Shown here piece after piece: positions 24,578 to 36,415 of a DNA stretch of 64,000 nt. How positions within the stretch are numbered: the stretch's first letter is position 1; every line of letters starts with the position of its first letter. The DNA lies in the NCBI RefSeq assembly GCF_002127325.2, contig NC_035435.2, forward strand, positions 123,313,127 to 123,377,126, read 5' to 3'. Origin of the DNA: Helianthus annuus (lineage: Eukaryota > Streptophyta > Magnoliopsida > Asterales > Asteraceae). The translations under genes and the position numbers were made by a program. The notes under the pieces were generated by a model, which worked only from the letters and a program-made list of their open reading frames with translations, was not told where the DNA came from and ran no database searches.

Positions 24578-24877
24578 GGGGGAGGGGGTGGTGATCACTC
24601 ATCACTCACTCATCACTCACAACATCCAATCAAGTTCCGCCATGTCATCAACCATTATTCCATCACTCAAAACCCTTTTTAGTGGAAATACCTATCACTC
24701 ACAACACCCAACAATAAACCCTCACACCCCCTCACATCCTTCCTTCCTTCACGCGTGAAATATATCACGGAATCCATGTATCACTCGTTAATTTTGTAGG
24801 GTGGCAGTGGTCTGTTTTCATTTTCCACGCGTGGAAAAGTTTATCACGCACAAAAAAGTGCACCGCCCCGGGTGCCC
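24578..24877. mobile_element. Harbinger-type MITE, 300 bp
   Basis: Ends GGGGGAGGGGGTGGTG and, reversed, GGGCACCCGGGGCGGTGCAC, with a 3-base duplication TTA on each side (24575-24577, 24878-24880). Relatives lie at 53894 and 60359. Non-coding. Confidence 0.8.
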
Positions 24878-25519
24878 TTAATCAATTTGGACATACTTCA
24901 ATGCGCCTGTAAATATAGATAAAATCCACCTCATCTCGAGTGGAACATTTACAGACGCAGTCAAGTTAGTCTTACATAAAAATGCCACATATAAGCAAAT
25001 AATAATGGCATAACATACCTAAAGATATCAGTATGTGTTTTTTCATAGATGATAAATACTAGATTAGGATTTGATTCAAGAAGGAACCACTATCACTTGT
25101 GAGAACCATGAGAACTCCTCACATCCAATAGAATTTTAACACATCATATATAATCAATTTAATTCAAAAGGGTATTTTAATCTTTTTCTCTAAATGTCAC
25201 ATCCCCTCTCTCTTATCACTAAAACACACTACATGATCATTTATATGTCTGACATGAAAACATCTGTCTCCTTTCATCTCTTTTATACTTTTTTTATATT
25301 TCTCAATCCAAACCTAATTTCACCATCCCAATTTTAGAGAGAGAAATTCAAAGTACAATCCACCATCCAACCCTCATCTTTGGCGACATTCATAACTCTA
25401 CTCACTTTAACTCCCGTTGGATACAATGCCGTCTCTGGCTTCTTCTCCTGATACAATGTCGTCTCCGGCTTCTTCGTCTGAGATAATCATCCGTCGTCGT
25501 GGTCTCGATCGTACAAAGA

Positions 25520-25641
25520 AGACATGCAGCCTCTTCCGCCGCCGGTTCAGCTTGGCGAGGTTTTAAAAGAGGAGTTGAAAGGTTACGACGGTAATGATCC
25601 GAAGAAGCCTATGCTTATAGCGATCAAAGGTCAGATCTATG
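25520..25641 (+). pseudogene. Membrane steroid-binding protein (MAPR, cytochrome b5-like), exon fragment
   Basis: The frame reads DMQPLPPPVQLGEVLKEELK, then GYDGNDPKKPMLIAIKGQIY. That is the start of the heme/steroid-binding domain of plant membrane steroid-binding proteins: a Pro-rich linker, LKEELKGYDG and the IKGQIYD turn where the exon normally ends. Here the frame runs into non-homologous sequence and a stop after GQIY, with no splice donor at the usual place and no second exon. The upstream membrane-anchor part is not recognisable; instead GATACAATG-CGTCTC-GGCTTCTTC is tandemly repeated at 25417-25475. This is a captured or left-over exon, probably carried by a transposon. Confidence 0.65.
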
Positions 25642-25979
25642 CTTGTGGCTTTTTAGTTAAATACACTATTTGACATTAGTTTCGGAAACTTTAATTTGCC
25701 TTTTGAGGACGGTATAGTCGGTAATCACTAATAATATTAGATTTTGTTACTTGACGAACAGGAAACCAGTTGAATTTTTGGGTGATCGGTTTGATGGGAT
25801 TGATTTTATAGCTTTTGTTTTAAAGTTTTTTGTGATTTTGGGTGATCGGTTTGATGGTATTGAGATCATGTCTAGAGCCAAAGTCGAGTCGAGCCGAGCT
25901 TTCCATTTTTATTTGCGGGTTTTATTTGCGAGCCAAGCTTTTAGTTATTCTATGTTTCGATCATATTTTCGATCATAAT

Positions 25980-26740
25980 TTTTATGTAAAAAAACATTCG
26001 ACAGCGTACGTTAATAAGCATTCGACAATTTGCGTAAAAAATGTTTGACAACGTGCGTAAAAACATTTTTACGCAATTAACCACTATGTATAAAAATAAA
26101 CAAAAAACCTTTACTTTCGACAAAGACAATGTGCATAAAAAACCATTCTACAACGTGCGTAAAAAAAACTTTTAACAACGTGCGTAAAAAAGTTTTGACA
26201 ATGTGCGTAAAAAAGGTTTGACAACGTGTGTAACATTTACACGAACTGAGTATGAGAACACCATTATGTAAAAAAATAAATAAAAAATGTTTTAAAAACG
26301 TGCATAAAAAAGATTTTTACGCCCCTGCTTGCCGACTCGAGCTCTTCTAAACGTCACAGGTAAATCTAATTTTCAAACGTATGTAAAAACGGAAGGCATA
26401 AAATAGTTTTTACGTACGTTTGAAAATATTTTTTATGTAAGTTTTCGAATATAAAATATATTTTTGCACATGATGTTGAATGAAAAAAAATGTTTTTTAC
26501 CCCCTTGATAGTCGGTCCGAGCTCCATAAACGTCACGCATAAAGCTATGTTTCAAATGTTCGTAAAACGGCACGCGTAAATGTTTAGTTTTTACATACAT
26601 TTGAAAAATTGTTTCTCGTACGTTGTCGAATGTAAAGAAATTCCGCGCATGGTGTCCAATGTAAAAAAATGTTTTTTACGCCCCTGATATTAGGCCCGAG
26701 CTCCTCTAAACGTTTGTGGAATGTAAACGTTCTGTTTTTT
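25980..26740. repeat. Irregular repeats of ACAACGTGCGTAAAAA
   Basis: More than ten variants of a 15-25 base phrase with the core GTGCGTAAAAA, plus two copies of a longer phrase around TTTTTACGCCCCTG and GAGCTC..CTAAACG near 26317-26355 and 26677-26713. No coding frame. Confidence 0.6.
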
Positions 26741-29262
26741 TTTTCCTTTAATTTTCGTAGGTATTGGAGCTTTTACGTTCAAATGAAGAGGACAACGAAC
26801 AAAAAATGAAGATCAAGGTCAGAGATTGAAGTCGTTTTCTTTTTATATTTGTAGTGTAATTTTTTGTATAAAAAATCATGAGTTGTAATTAATTTTTTTA
26901 AATAGATAAACGTAATTAATGTTGATGTGAAGAGTGATGTAGTCTATGATATTTGGAGTTTTTTCCCAAACTAGTGTAGGTGGAAAACTTATTTACCAAA
27001 ATAGGTATTTTTTAAAAACTTCATTTTTCTCACTCTTAATCTTATTGAATAAAAACTAATTTGATTGTAAAAATTATTCTTTTCAGAAACATAAGAAAAG
27101 AGTTTTACAATAAATAACAAAAATATATATATATTTTTTTGTTGGATCGTGATAGTTTGGAAAAAAAAATTAATGCGTCTTTAATTCTGTTATTAATGTT
27201 TTGTTTTAACTCTTTTAAAATAGAAAAATGTTTTTGTAATCTTTTTTAAAATATAGCTTTATTTAACTTTTCATAAAATATAAACATTATTCTCTTTCAT
27301 AAATATTTTTGTAATCTTTCTACGTATATATTTATAAATATGTTTCCTTTTAATTTCTCAAAAAAAGTATTTATATCTTTTTTTTTAAATGATTTTACAT
27401 ACCTTTACCCGTGGGTTGTATTGTTCATTGGATTTTATGTGGGATGAGTCTATCTCTTATACTAAAGCAAAATAGTGGTTGACCATTTGACCATGATGTG
27501 GCTATTCTCTTTGGCCAGAGAATTGGGAATTTTGGGCGGCATTTTCCTTCTTCTTACCTACGCTCTTCTTCAATTTGGAAACCTAATCAATTCTCTCAAT
27601 CAGTTACGCTCTTCTTCAATTTGAAAATCATTCTCCAGGCAAATTGATTTCTCTTCATCGAGTATGCATCAATCTTTTCTTTCACCTACCTCACATTCAC
27701 TAACCCTAATACTATCTGCGGCTTCATCTCTGGTGATTTTACCTGTACCCACTTCAGAAATCTCTAAATCTCAAATATACGAACTATCATCAAGGTATGT
27801 TGTTTTCTTCGATGTTTGATGATGTAATATGATAATCCCTTGATTCCTTAGCTTTAATCACTGTTTCATATTTTAATTGTTGATATATGTATAGATTTGT
27901 GGAATCGTTTTTTATTTTGTCGTTCAATCACCATTTAGCCGCTGCCAAATCTCAATTTTAGGGTTTGTGGGCATGTGAATCTGGGTTGGAGAACAAGATT
28001 CGACTGAAATTGGAGCAATTTTTCATTCTACAATACTCCCAGACATCGAATGGTAATAAATTTTTGCTCAAAATCTTTCCATTTCCTTGACTTCAATTTG
28101 TTCATCTCTTTTATATTGTCTCTTTGTGGTTCAGAATTATCGCCGGAAACGGTTGTCTCTGTTGCGTAACCTGAGATGCTTGATCAACTCGCTCAAGTAG
28201 TTCTCTCGTTGAAACTTCTGTATTTTTCCTTTTTGTTTGTGATTGATGTTTGTTAAACCAACTTTAAAATTTGGTCTGGTAATACTGATCATGTTTAGAA
28301 ATTCGTTTGTGACTTTGTGTGTAGAGCAGGTGTTGGAGCTTTTTGCATCAGTTGCAGGGCTCTGCTGCAATTGTTAATTCATTGGTCATCTGCTACAATA
28401 GTTCAGTATGAAGCCCACTGAAGAACACCCTACTAGAATTTATACGGATGATTGGCGGTTTTTGCAGCTGTTGCAAAGTTCTGCTATTGGGGATATGAGG
28501 AAAGTGAAGAAAGATAGTGAGGGTAGGTGAGGTAACGACGGAAAGGTTTCATTGTATCATTTGGTCAGTAGCATATGAATTTGTTTCTATTTTTTTTTTG
28601 CTTTTGCTGTAGCTATTTCGTCTTTAAAGATGTTTTTGTGTAGGTTCTTGCGATTTGGTTTGATTTCGTCTTCGCTGTTGTCTTCGTTCTCTGATTCAGT
28701 TGTTGGTGGTATGTGTGAAATTTGGTTACTATCTATTTCTGCGGTGTATTTGTTTGGTTCCTGATTTTCCAAGATTTGTGTTGATATTTTCTTGGGTTTT
28801 TTTTATTTTTTTTTTCCAGGTTTTTTTATCGTGGTTGTCTGTTGGAGTGAACTAGCGATGTTTGAGGAGGCACTATTTGAGGAGGTTGCTCAGCATTTTT
28901 TAATTATGCTAAGTGTTAAGCAGGTAAATTTTTAAAGTTTCGAGTCCTTATTTCATCGAGAAAAAGTAGTTTTCTTAATATCTTCTTTTATTTATATCAA
29001 TGACGGAATTTTGGGAATAAGAAAAATGTTCAAAAAGTTTACTTGGTTGTAGGCTTTCCATAACATACATTGTTTTTTGTTGTGTCAAGTTTAGTTAGAC
29101 TAATGTTGTTGTATTTTTAAGTATTTGGTATTTGTGGATGTTGTTTGGCTGTTGAGTATGTGTGTAAATACGGGTGTCATGTTTATGTTTTTTTTTTAAG
29201 TTTCGCCTTTTTTAACGTTTCTGTTTAGAGGTATAGGGATATGTTTACTTGGAACTAGGGGT

Positions 29263-29445
29263 GTTGAGGTGTTCACGGTTTGGTTTAAACCCGTGAAACC
29301 GTCTAAACCGGTCATCGGTTTGGTTTCACGGTCGGTTTTTTAATATCTTTCTGTTGATCGGTTTCGAAGTTCTCAAACCGTAATGAACAGTTTGGTTTGC
29401 GGTTTCAAAAATTTTAAAACAAGATAAAACCGAACCGGACTGCAA
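29263..29445. repeat. Repeat starting AGGGGTGTT with GGTTTGGTTT motifs
   Basis: CTAGGGGTGTT followed by many CGGTTTGGTTT and AAACCGAACCGG variants resembles one end of an hAT-type non-autonomous element. No matching far end was found, so it is probably a fragment inside the Helitron. Confidence 0.4.
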
Positions 29446-30895
29446 GATTTTAATACATATTAACTTTTTAAATATTTTATATCATACGTATTTGATTATT
29501 TATATCCTTTATGACATTTAGTAAAAAGATAATAATGTGGATGACTATAGATTTCTAAAGTGTAGTGTAGCAATGTAAATTGCAGTGGGTCATCAGATAA
29601 TTTGGTTTAAGATTTAACATTTTATTCCAGTTTACAACTCTAAGGCTTACTTCAAGGTTGTAGCACTATTTGACTTTATTCTCATTTTAATTTATATTTT
29701 TATTTGAGATGTCAAAAAGATTGTTTACCATCCTTTCTTCACATAGTAGGTAATGCTTTCGATTTATTCCTATTTCAAACAGAATCTGAACAATCAGTTG
29801 TGTATGTACTGTGTACTGTGTGTATGTGAAAGTTTTTCAATTTTTTTGGCTTTCCACAACTGCAGGAAGAAGATGGTATTGATGAAGAGCTGATATAAAC
29901 ATAAAAATAAAATAGCAGATGCTTATAACTAGGTTTCTCACTAATAATGTGTCACAACCTAATTGAATTTGTTAATTTTAGGTTCAGTAGACCTTAATAA
30001 GTCTTTACCTCTTAATCGGTCTTTAGCCTCATGTCTGTGCATATAAGTTGTTCCCTGTTAAAAATAGCATGGTGTGAAAAAATTCATTACATTTTGTTAG
30101 AAAGCCAACCTAGAAAACAAGACAGTGGATACAGATGCATGCTTGGAGCAATATATACACATACCAATAAATGCATAGAACAAAGTGATTTGATTGTAAC
30201 AAAATCCCGGATTGCAAAGTTTGTACATATTGTCTTTGATGAGTAGGTTTCAAATGGAGTGTTGACCTTTGACCTGTTACTCGACTCACATGTTCTGCCC
30301 TTTGACCCATTACTTGACTCGACCCGCCTGTTTTGATTTTGGTACCTGGTATGAGTATTTTTTATAAGCGATTTATATAATATATATTACCAACCAAGCA
30401 ATGCATCATCGATTTGTACTCTATGCAATTTAATTTAGTCTTAATATATAACCTATATATAATTTTTAGAATTACTATATTGCATTTAGTTTAGTCTAAA
30501 TTATAATTTTTTTAAAAAATGTGTGTTTCATTTCTATTGTAATCCATGTCCAGCAATGAACAAGCTTAAGAAGGTGGGTTTATGGGTAAATTCATCTTTT
30601 CATCTTCTTCGCTCACGGTCTACATCGTTATCCAATCTACTACATGAATCTGTCAAAGCTGTTCCTATCGGTGATGCATCTATTCATCAAGGTCCGTCGT
30701 GTATCCTGTACAGGTGACTTTCATTAGTGTTATTCAATATATTTGTTCTTCATATTGAATCATTAAAGTATGTGTATGTGCGTGCGTCATTGTGTTGTCT
30801 CAGTGTGCAAAGATTCAAGGAAAAAATTTTGCCTGCGATGACGTTGATGCAGCTTGAAAGTCCCATCGTGGTACATATTTATCTGTCGTGACTTA

Positions 30896-31096
30896 TGTTG
30901 GAATTCTCATTCTCTTATTATGAATTTGTTGACTTAATAAAGTCAAATTACTATTTTACCCTTTAATTATTATGTTTATTGTTAGTTAGGAAGTTAGAGA
31001 ACAGTTAGTTAGTTAGTTAGTTTTTGTCTGTATATAATTAGGGCTTGTATCATTTTGGGAATAATTCAATTCAAGCTTCTCATTCTCTCAATTTAC
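30896..31096 (+). mobile_element. Short LTR-like segment inside the Helitron
   Basis: Bounded TGTTGGAATTC..CTCAATTTACA, 201 bases, with a TATATAATTAGGG promoter-like motif at 31032 and a CATTCTCTC leader, as in short Copia or TRIM LTRs. No target duplication is visible, so the edges are uncertain. Confidence 0.4.
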
Positions 31097-32710
31097 AGAA
31101 TTTGCGAGTATGGCCTGTTTGAGATATATTTTGGTCATAAAGAACAGGGCATCTTTAGCTTATTTGACAATTTGAAAGTGTGTTTGGTTATAAGGAACAA
31201 TTTAAAATGTATTCGGGTCTTTTGACCTATTTCAAATGGTTTTTGTATGTAAAAAGTTAAGAGTAAAGTACACTGATGGTCCCTGTTTGGTCATATAGGA
31301 ATAGTATGTAGAGGAAATAAGAACTGATTTGAAGGCACTAAACAACAGGCATCTTAAAGCAAGAATATTGCTGATAAAAGCATTTGGAAGCAGGTATATG
31401 CTTTTTATAACAAAAACAACATGAGTCCAAAACTGAAGTGGTGATGCTCGAATCTTGTGCTCTTATAGGAAGCAGGATAAGTTATTCGAGAATGTGGTTG
31501 CCAATGGAGCAGATTATGTAGACTGAAATAAGTCTAATCAGGTACAGTTGAATTGTGTGGCAAATATAGGATTCCTTTTTGTTTTTTGGACTCCCTTCTG
31601 TTAGCAGAGGTAGTATAGAAAGTTTACAGTGTTTATGATTTAGTTTTTTTTATTGTTGTCGGTTAAGAAATAAGATTATTGTTGGTTGTTTTGTAGTGGA
31701 AGGATTCAATGGAGTCTTTAATTTTTGAATTTGAAAACAATCAAGTTAACTAATATGCTGGAGATGTCTTGCCTAACCAGGTAAACTGCAGACATTAAAA
31801 TAGCAATTATGTAAGCTCCGACCGATTTGTACATGAAAATTGTCAACGACAACACCTTTATGCGAAAAGGCCAGCCTTCAATGAACACTTCCACAGCTGA
31901 AACTGATGGTATTCCCCGCTTTTACTTTGATTTAAGAGATTATGAAAGTCTTTCCGTCCTACGTCCTACGGATCGTAAAAACAATCACCAGCTCCTAGCT
32001 CCTTACAGGTACTCATTGGAGTCACATGTTCACTCTCTTTCTTAAAAGAAGGAAAATATGACTAACAAAAAGAACAATGGCTCTTTTTCTACTACTCACA
32101 CTAGGAAACGAAAAACGAAAAACGCAAATCTCTTCATACCTATGCTAATTCACTAATAATCCGTTTTTATTTTGCCTTACGTGTTCCAGGTTTGCAGAAA
32201 CGCCAGCTTTCCAGGCCGGAATTAAATGAAGGCATATGGGCTTCAAAGGCATATGGACTCGTAGCTGGACCAAAGCTGGTGCAAAGTTATTTGTGGAAAT
32301 TTGTGTTAATATTTTAGTTCCATATGTGTAGAGATACTTTGATGTGTATAACTTATTGTGTAACGATTGATGGTTATGCAAAGTTTAAAAAATTTATTAA
32401 CTGTATGGAGGTAAATCCATTTTTTGGTTATATAATTTAACTGGTGTATTTACATACAATTTAATCAATTGTATAACTAATAGACATTAATTTACTGTTT
32501 AAAATTAATTTTCAAACATTTATATATAATCTGCACTTGTGTAAATGGTATACATTGTAGTTGTAGGATTTTGGTTTGAAAGATGCTCAACTTGGCTGTT
32601 CAAGATAATATTATTTTCCAATTCTTCATTTGGTGTTAATCGTATCGTGTAAGGGCGTTTTTTTTTTTGTAGTGAAAGGTGGAAGTAGAACAAAAGAAAT
32701 AGATCAACGG

Positions 32711-33290
32711 TTGGGTGAAAATGTGTTCATTGGGTTCAAATCGAGAGTAAAAGGAATACTCGAAGGGGTTTTTTAATTAGCGGGTTGGCGCCGTAAGTTG
32801 TTAACCTGTTGTAGTCATGTCTATTTTGTAAGCTATGGTAATTCATTTAGGTTTTTTCATTTTTATTATTTTCAGTTTCATTATGTTTTTACTATTTCAT
32901 TAGTTATTCCAGGAAAGTATTGTACGGATGGTCTTTAAGGAAGCCTTTGCTTTTTTTTTTTTTGAACCGTAAATTTGGATCACTGACGGACCACTGACAG
33001 TTGAGTGAAAATGTGTTCATTGGGTTCAAATCGAGAGTAAAAGGAATACTCGAAGGGGGTTTTTTAATTAGCGGGTTGGCGCCGTAAGTTGTTAACCTGT
33101 TGTAGTCATGTTTATTTTGTAAGCTATGGTAATTCATTTAGGTTTTTTCATTTTTATTATTTTCAATTTCATTATGTTTTTACTATTTCATTAGTTATTC
33201 CAGGAAAGTATTGTACGGATGGTCTTTAAGGAAGCCTCTGTTTTTTTTTTTTTTAACGGCAAATTTGGATCACTGACGGACCACTGGAGT
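32711..33290. repeat. Tandem duplication of a 290-base unit
   Basis: Two copies, 32711-33000 and 33001-33288, are almost identical, sharing for example GGGTTGGCGCCGTAAGTTG and GTACGGATGGTCTTTAAGG. They differ by a few substitutions and the length of a T run. Located near the 3' end of the Helitron. No coding function is apparent. Confidence 0.9.
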
Positions 33291-34819
33291 ATCATCGTGG
33301 TGCCTTCCTTTGGTTCCTATGTAGATGTTTTGTAGGCAATTTGTTACATATTTTCCTTAGGTTATAATTATTACAGGTTGTAAGCTGTTTTTAACTAATA
33401 TATAGATAAGGTTAGTGGTTGCAATTTGTTGCTATATGCTTTCTATTTATGGACATGACTTTTTACATTGTAGTGTCTTGAGATAAAAAAATAATTCATG
33501 TCCATTATAAGGAAAAAAATAATACATATTTTTGCTATGTAAGAAAAAAAACTTATAATTGTTTATTTATATAAACTTGTGCAATGATGTAGTCTATTAG
33601 TTTGATGGCTGTTAACTATGACAGCCTATATACCAATCTGTGGCAAACGGGCATGGTCGTGTAACGCGTAAACAAAATAAACCCGACAAGCCGAAGACAT
33701 AATGTCCAAGTCACATTGCGTAGCACGTATAAAAAATGACCAAAGTGCATTAATCTGGACAAAAAATCAAGCAAATTCTATTACGTTCAATTCACATTCC
33801 GTATTCATGTATTTCAATTATGTGTAATTCTATATTTATGTTAGTACTGTAACGTTTCTCTCATTAAAAGATTTATGTCAACAATGTTGAATAATATTTT
33901 TTGTGAAGCCACCCGTGTAACACACGGGAACTTAGACTAGTATTTTATAAAATTAGACTTACTATTAAATTTTCTAAGCCCCATAGACGTACTTTTTTGT
34001 TATATTGTTAATTCAGGTTACCACATAAAAAAGTGTAGATGAAAATAAAAGATTTCTCTTTTTAAATAAAATTAATTTTTAAAAGAAACTAGTTAAAAGT
34101 GCCATTATTTTTCAAATTCAGTACACATACTTATATTTTTTGTCACATTATATATAGTTAAATCTCAAAAAAGGTATTTTATTACCACATGTAGAGTTAC
34201 TGGGTTGAAAAAAAAAATTTATAAATAAGTATTTATAAAATAAGTAGAAAAGTTTTATCAAAAACTAAACCTATTTCTATTTTAAAAGAGTTAAAACAAA
34301 ATATTAATAACAAAATTAAAGAAGCATGAATTATTTTTTTCCAAACTATCACGATCCAGCAAAAAAAATATATATTTTTGTTATTTATTGTAAAACTCTT
34401 TTCTTACGTTTTTGAAAAAAATAATTTCTACAATCAAATTAGTTTTTATTCAATAAGATTAAGAGTGAGAAAAATAAAGTTTTTAAAAAACACCTATTTT
34501 GGTAAATATTTTTCAAATCACCCATTTTGGTAAATAAGTTTTCCACCTACACTAATTTGGGAAAAAACTCATGATATTTGATTGTAAGTTTGACAAGTTG
34601 ACATAAATAGTACACAAGTCAAATTTTCTAAAATACCCTTCTTGTACTATTAATTTTTTTAAATTAATAAAATCACTACATGACAAATCAAACTTAAACA
34701 ATTCAATCTCAACCGCACATACATGAGAGATATAGGGTGGATAATGGTTCCTACGGTTCTCGCATCTAAAGGTGGTTCCTATTTTAACTCATACTATATA
34801 AATATGCATAAGATAGTTA

Positions 34820-35330
34820 TGTTCGTTTCCGTATCGATTTCGTAATCCTGATGACTGCGAATATCACGTATCACGTGCGGAATCCATGTACGTGAGTGGA
34901 TCAGACACAAGAACGTAATATAATCTTGATTCTATTGATTGAAATGACAATTACAAGCACCTTGAATCAATCTCCACAAGTTCTCTCTCAAGTGGACAAA
35001 AATTTTAAAATGTCAAGACACCTCCCCTATTTATAGGGTGAGCCCATTCTTACTAACACATGCACCCATTTCGTACTAATGGAATCCCTCGTAATAACGG
35101 ACTTTTATCTAAGAACTGACACTTAATCAAGGATGGACTCCTTAACGAAGTTTGTTCCTTATCAAAATATCTACATGTCTAAACCTTGTCTTGACCATTT
35201 TCCGGCTACGATACGTGATTGACGGAAGCGATAGACATACTACACTCACAAGATATGTCATTCCATTCTCCCGTAGAAAGTAATATGGGCTCCATTCTTT
35301 TGGAGTGGTCGTCGTCGAATATGTAAAAAA
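34820..35330 (-). mobile_element. Copia-type LTR-like fragment
   Basis: Contains, on the minus strand, a CCCTATAAATAGG promoter-like motif at about 35027-35039 followed downstream by an A/T-rich leader, as in Copia LTRs. No TG..CA pair or target duplication could be fixed. Confidence 0.35.
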
Positions 35331-35356
35331 GTGATAATAATAATAGTAAGAGTAAA

Positions 35357-35629
35357 TTACTTTTTGACTCCATGTGTTTTAGTGGTTTTAACCACTTGAG
35401 TCCAAAATCAAAAAGTTTAACGCCCTGAGTCCCTAGCCATTTATTTTATAACGTTTTGAGTCCAATTTTGTTTATTTTATAACTTTATAACAATTTGAGT
35501 CCAAAAAATTGGACTCAAAAGGTTAAAATTTAGACTCAAAAGGACTCAAATGCTTATAGGGACCCAGCGTTAAACTTTTTGCCTTTAGACTCAACTAGTT
35601 AAAATCACTAAAACACGGGGACTCAAAAA

Positions 35630-35633
<4 letters not shown>
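35357..35633. mobile_element. Foldback MITE, about 277 bp
   Basis: The left end TTACTTTTTGACTCCATGTG is mirrored by the reversed right end TTACTTTTTGAGTCCCCGTG, with similarity over about 75 bases. The middle consists of repeated GAGTCCAA phrases. The right end merges into a TAA array, hiding any target duplication. Confidence 0.65.

Positions 35634-35690
<57 letters not shown>
35631..35690. repeat. (TAA)n microsatellite
   Basis: About 20 TAA units between the MITE and the Helitron-like 3' end. Confidence 0.95.
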
Positions 35691-35691
<1 letters not shown>

Positions 35692-36415
35692 TAGAAGATT
35701 GACTCGCGTGCGTTGCGCCGCGGCCAACGAAATTGACAAGTTGTTGATCAGATTCACATTTACAATGTGGTAAAGATGTTTTTGTCGGTTAAGTCTGTAT
35801 TACTATCTTATACAAATAAGTAATTCACCACAGCTCAATACAATTAATGGTATCATAATTACTACGTTGCATGACTTATATCCATATAAATAACCTATCG
35901 TATTAAGCCCCCCGCGTTGCGGTGGGGGCATAAAACCGTGACAAATAGCACCAATGCCACACTATAGCCAACGACCACTAACATTGAAGTTGTGGCGTCT
36001 TAACATAGAGAAATTAGACCGACATATAAAAGATAGAAAACAATAACTAACTCGATTTAGGACTCGCGTGTTGTGACGAACTTATTAAACGGGAAAACAA
36101 TAGACGACGTAAATACACTGAACCACATACGTACGTTGCGCCATGTTAACTCGCAAAATTTAGAACGAAGCGTATAACAAAACGTAAAATCGTTGAACCA
36201 CACACACACATTGTGCTGTGTTAACTCGCCAAATTTAGAACTAAATGTAAAACGAAAAATTTTGCAAAATATAAAAAACATAGGGGATTAAAGTTGAAAG
36301 TAAAAAAGTTGTGAGCTTAAATCGGAAAAACTAAAGCTTTTGTTTTAAAATTACAAAATCAAGTAGTTTTGGGTTTAAAGTGAAATGTCAAATTTTCTTT
36401 TTTAAAAAACCTCCC
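35691..36415 (-). mobile_element. Helitron-like element, relative of 17773-19075
   Basis: The minus strand shows the stem CGCGGCGCAACGCACGCG, then AGTCAATCTT and CTAG (35691-35694) before T. A second hairpin of the same style, CCCCCACCGCAACGCGGGGGG, lies at 35908-35928, so two copies or an internal end may be present. The 5' end was not found. Confidence 0.5.

Larger units (their letters stand above)
27453..33940 (+). mobile_element. Non-autonomous Helitron, 6.5 kb
   Basis: The 5' end TCTCTTATACTAAAG follows an A. The 3' end has the hairpin CCCGTGTAACACACGGG, then AACTTAGA and CTAG (33937-33940) followed by T. This gives insertion between A and T, as expected for rolling-circle elements. No Rep/helicase frame was found. 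The interior has exon-like short open stretches, for example MKPTEEHPTRIYTDDWRFLQ at 28408 and MNTSTAETDGIPRFYFDLRD at 31878, which suggest captured gene pieces that I cannot identify. Confidence 0.8.
26956..34570. mobile_element. MULE-like foldback element split by a Helitron
   Basis: The left arm starts GAGTTTTTTCCCAAACTAGT and the reversed right arm GAGTTTTTTCCCAAATTAGT; the arms stay similar for about 300 bases, though the right arm has an extra block of about 35 bases. A 10-base duplication ATGATATTTG flanks it (26946-26955, 34571-34580). Without the Helitron the element is about 1.13 kb, mostly inverted repeat, and non-coding. Confidence 0.8.
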
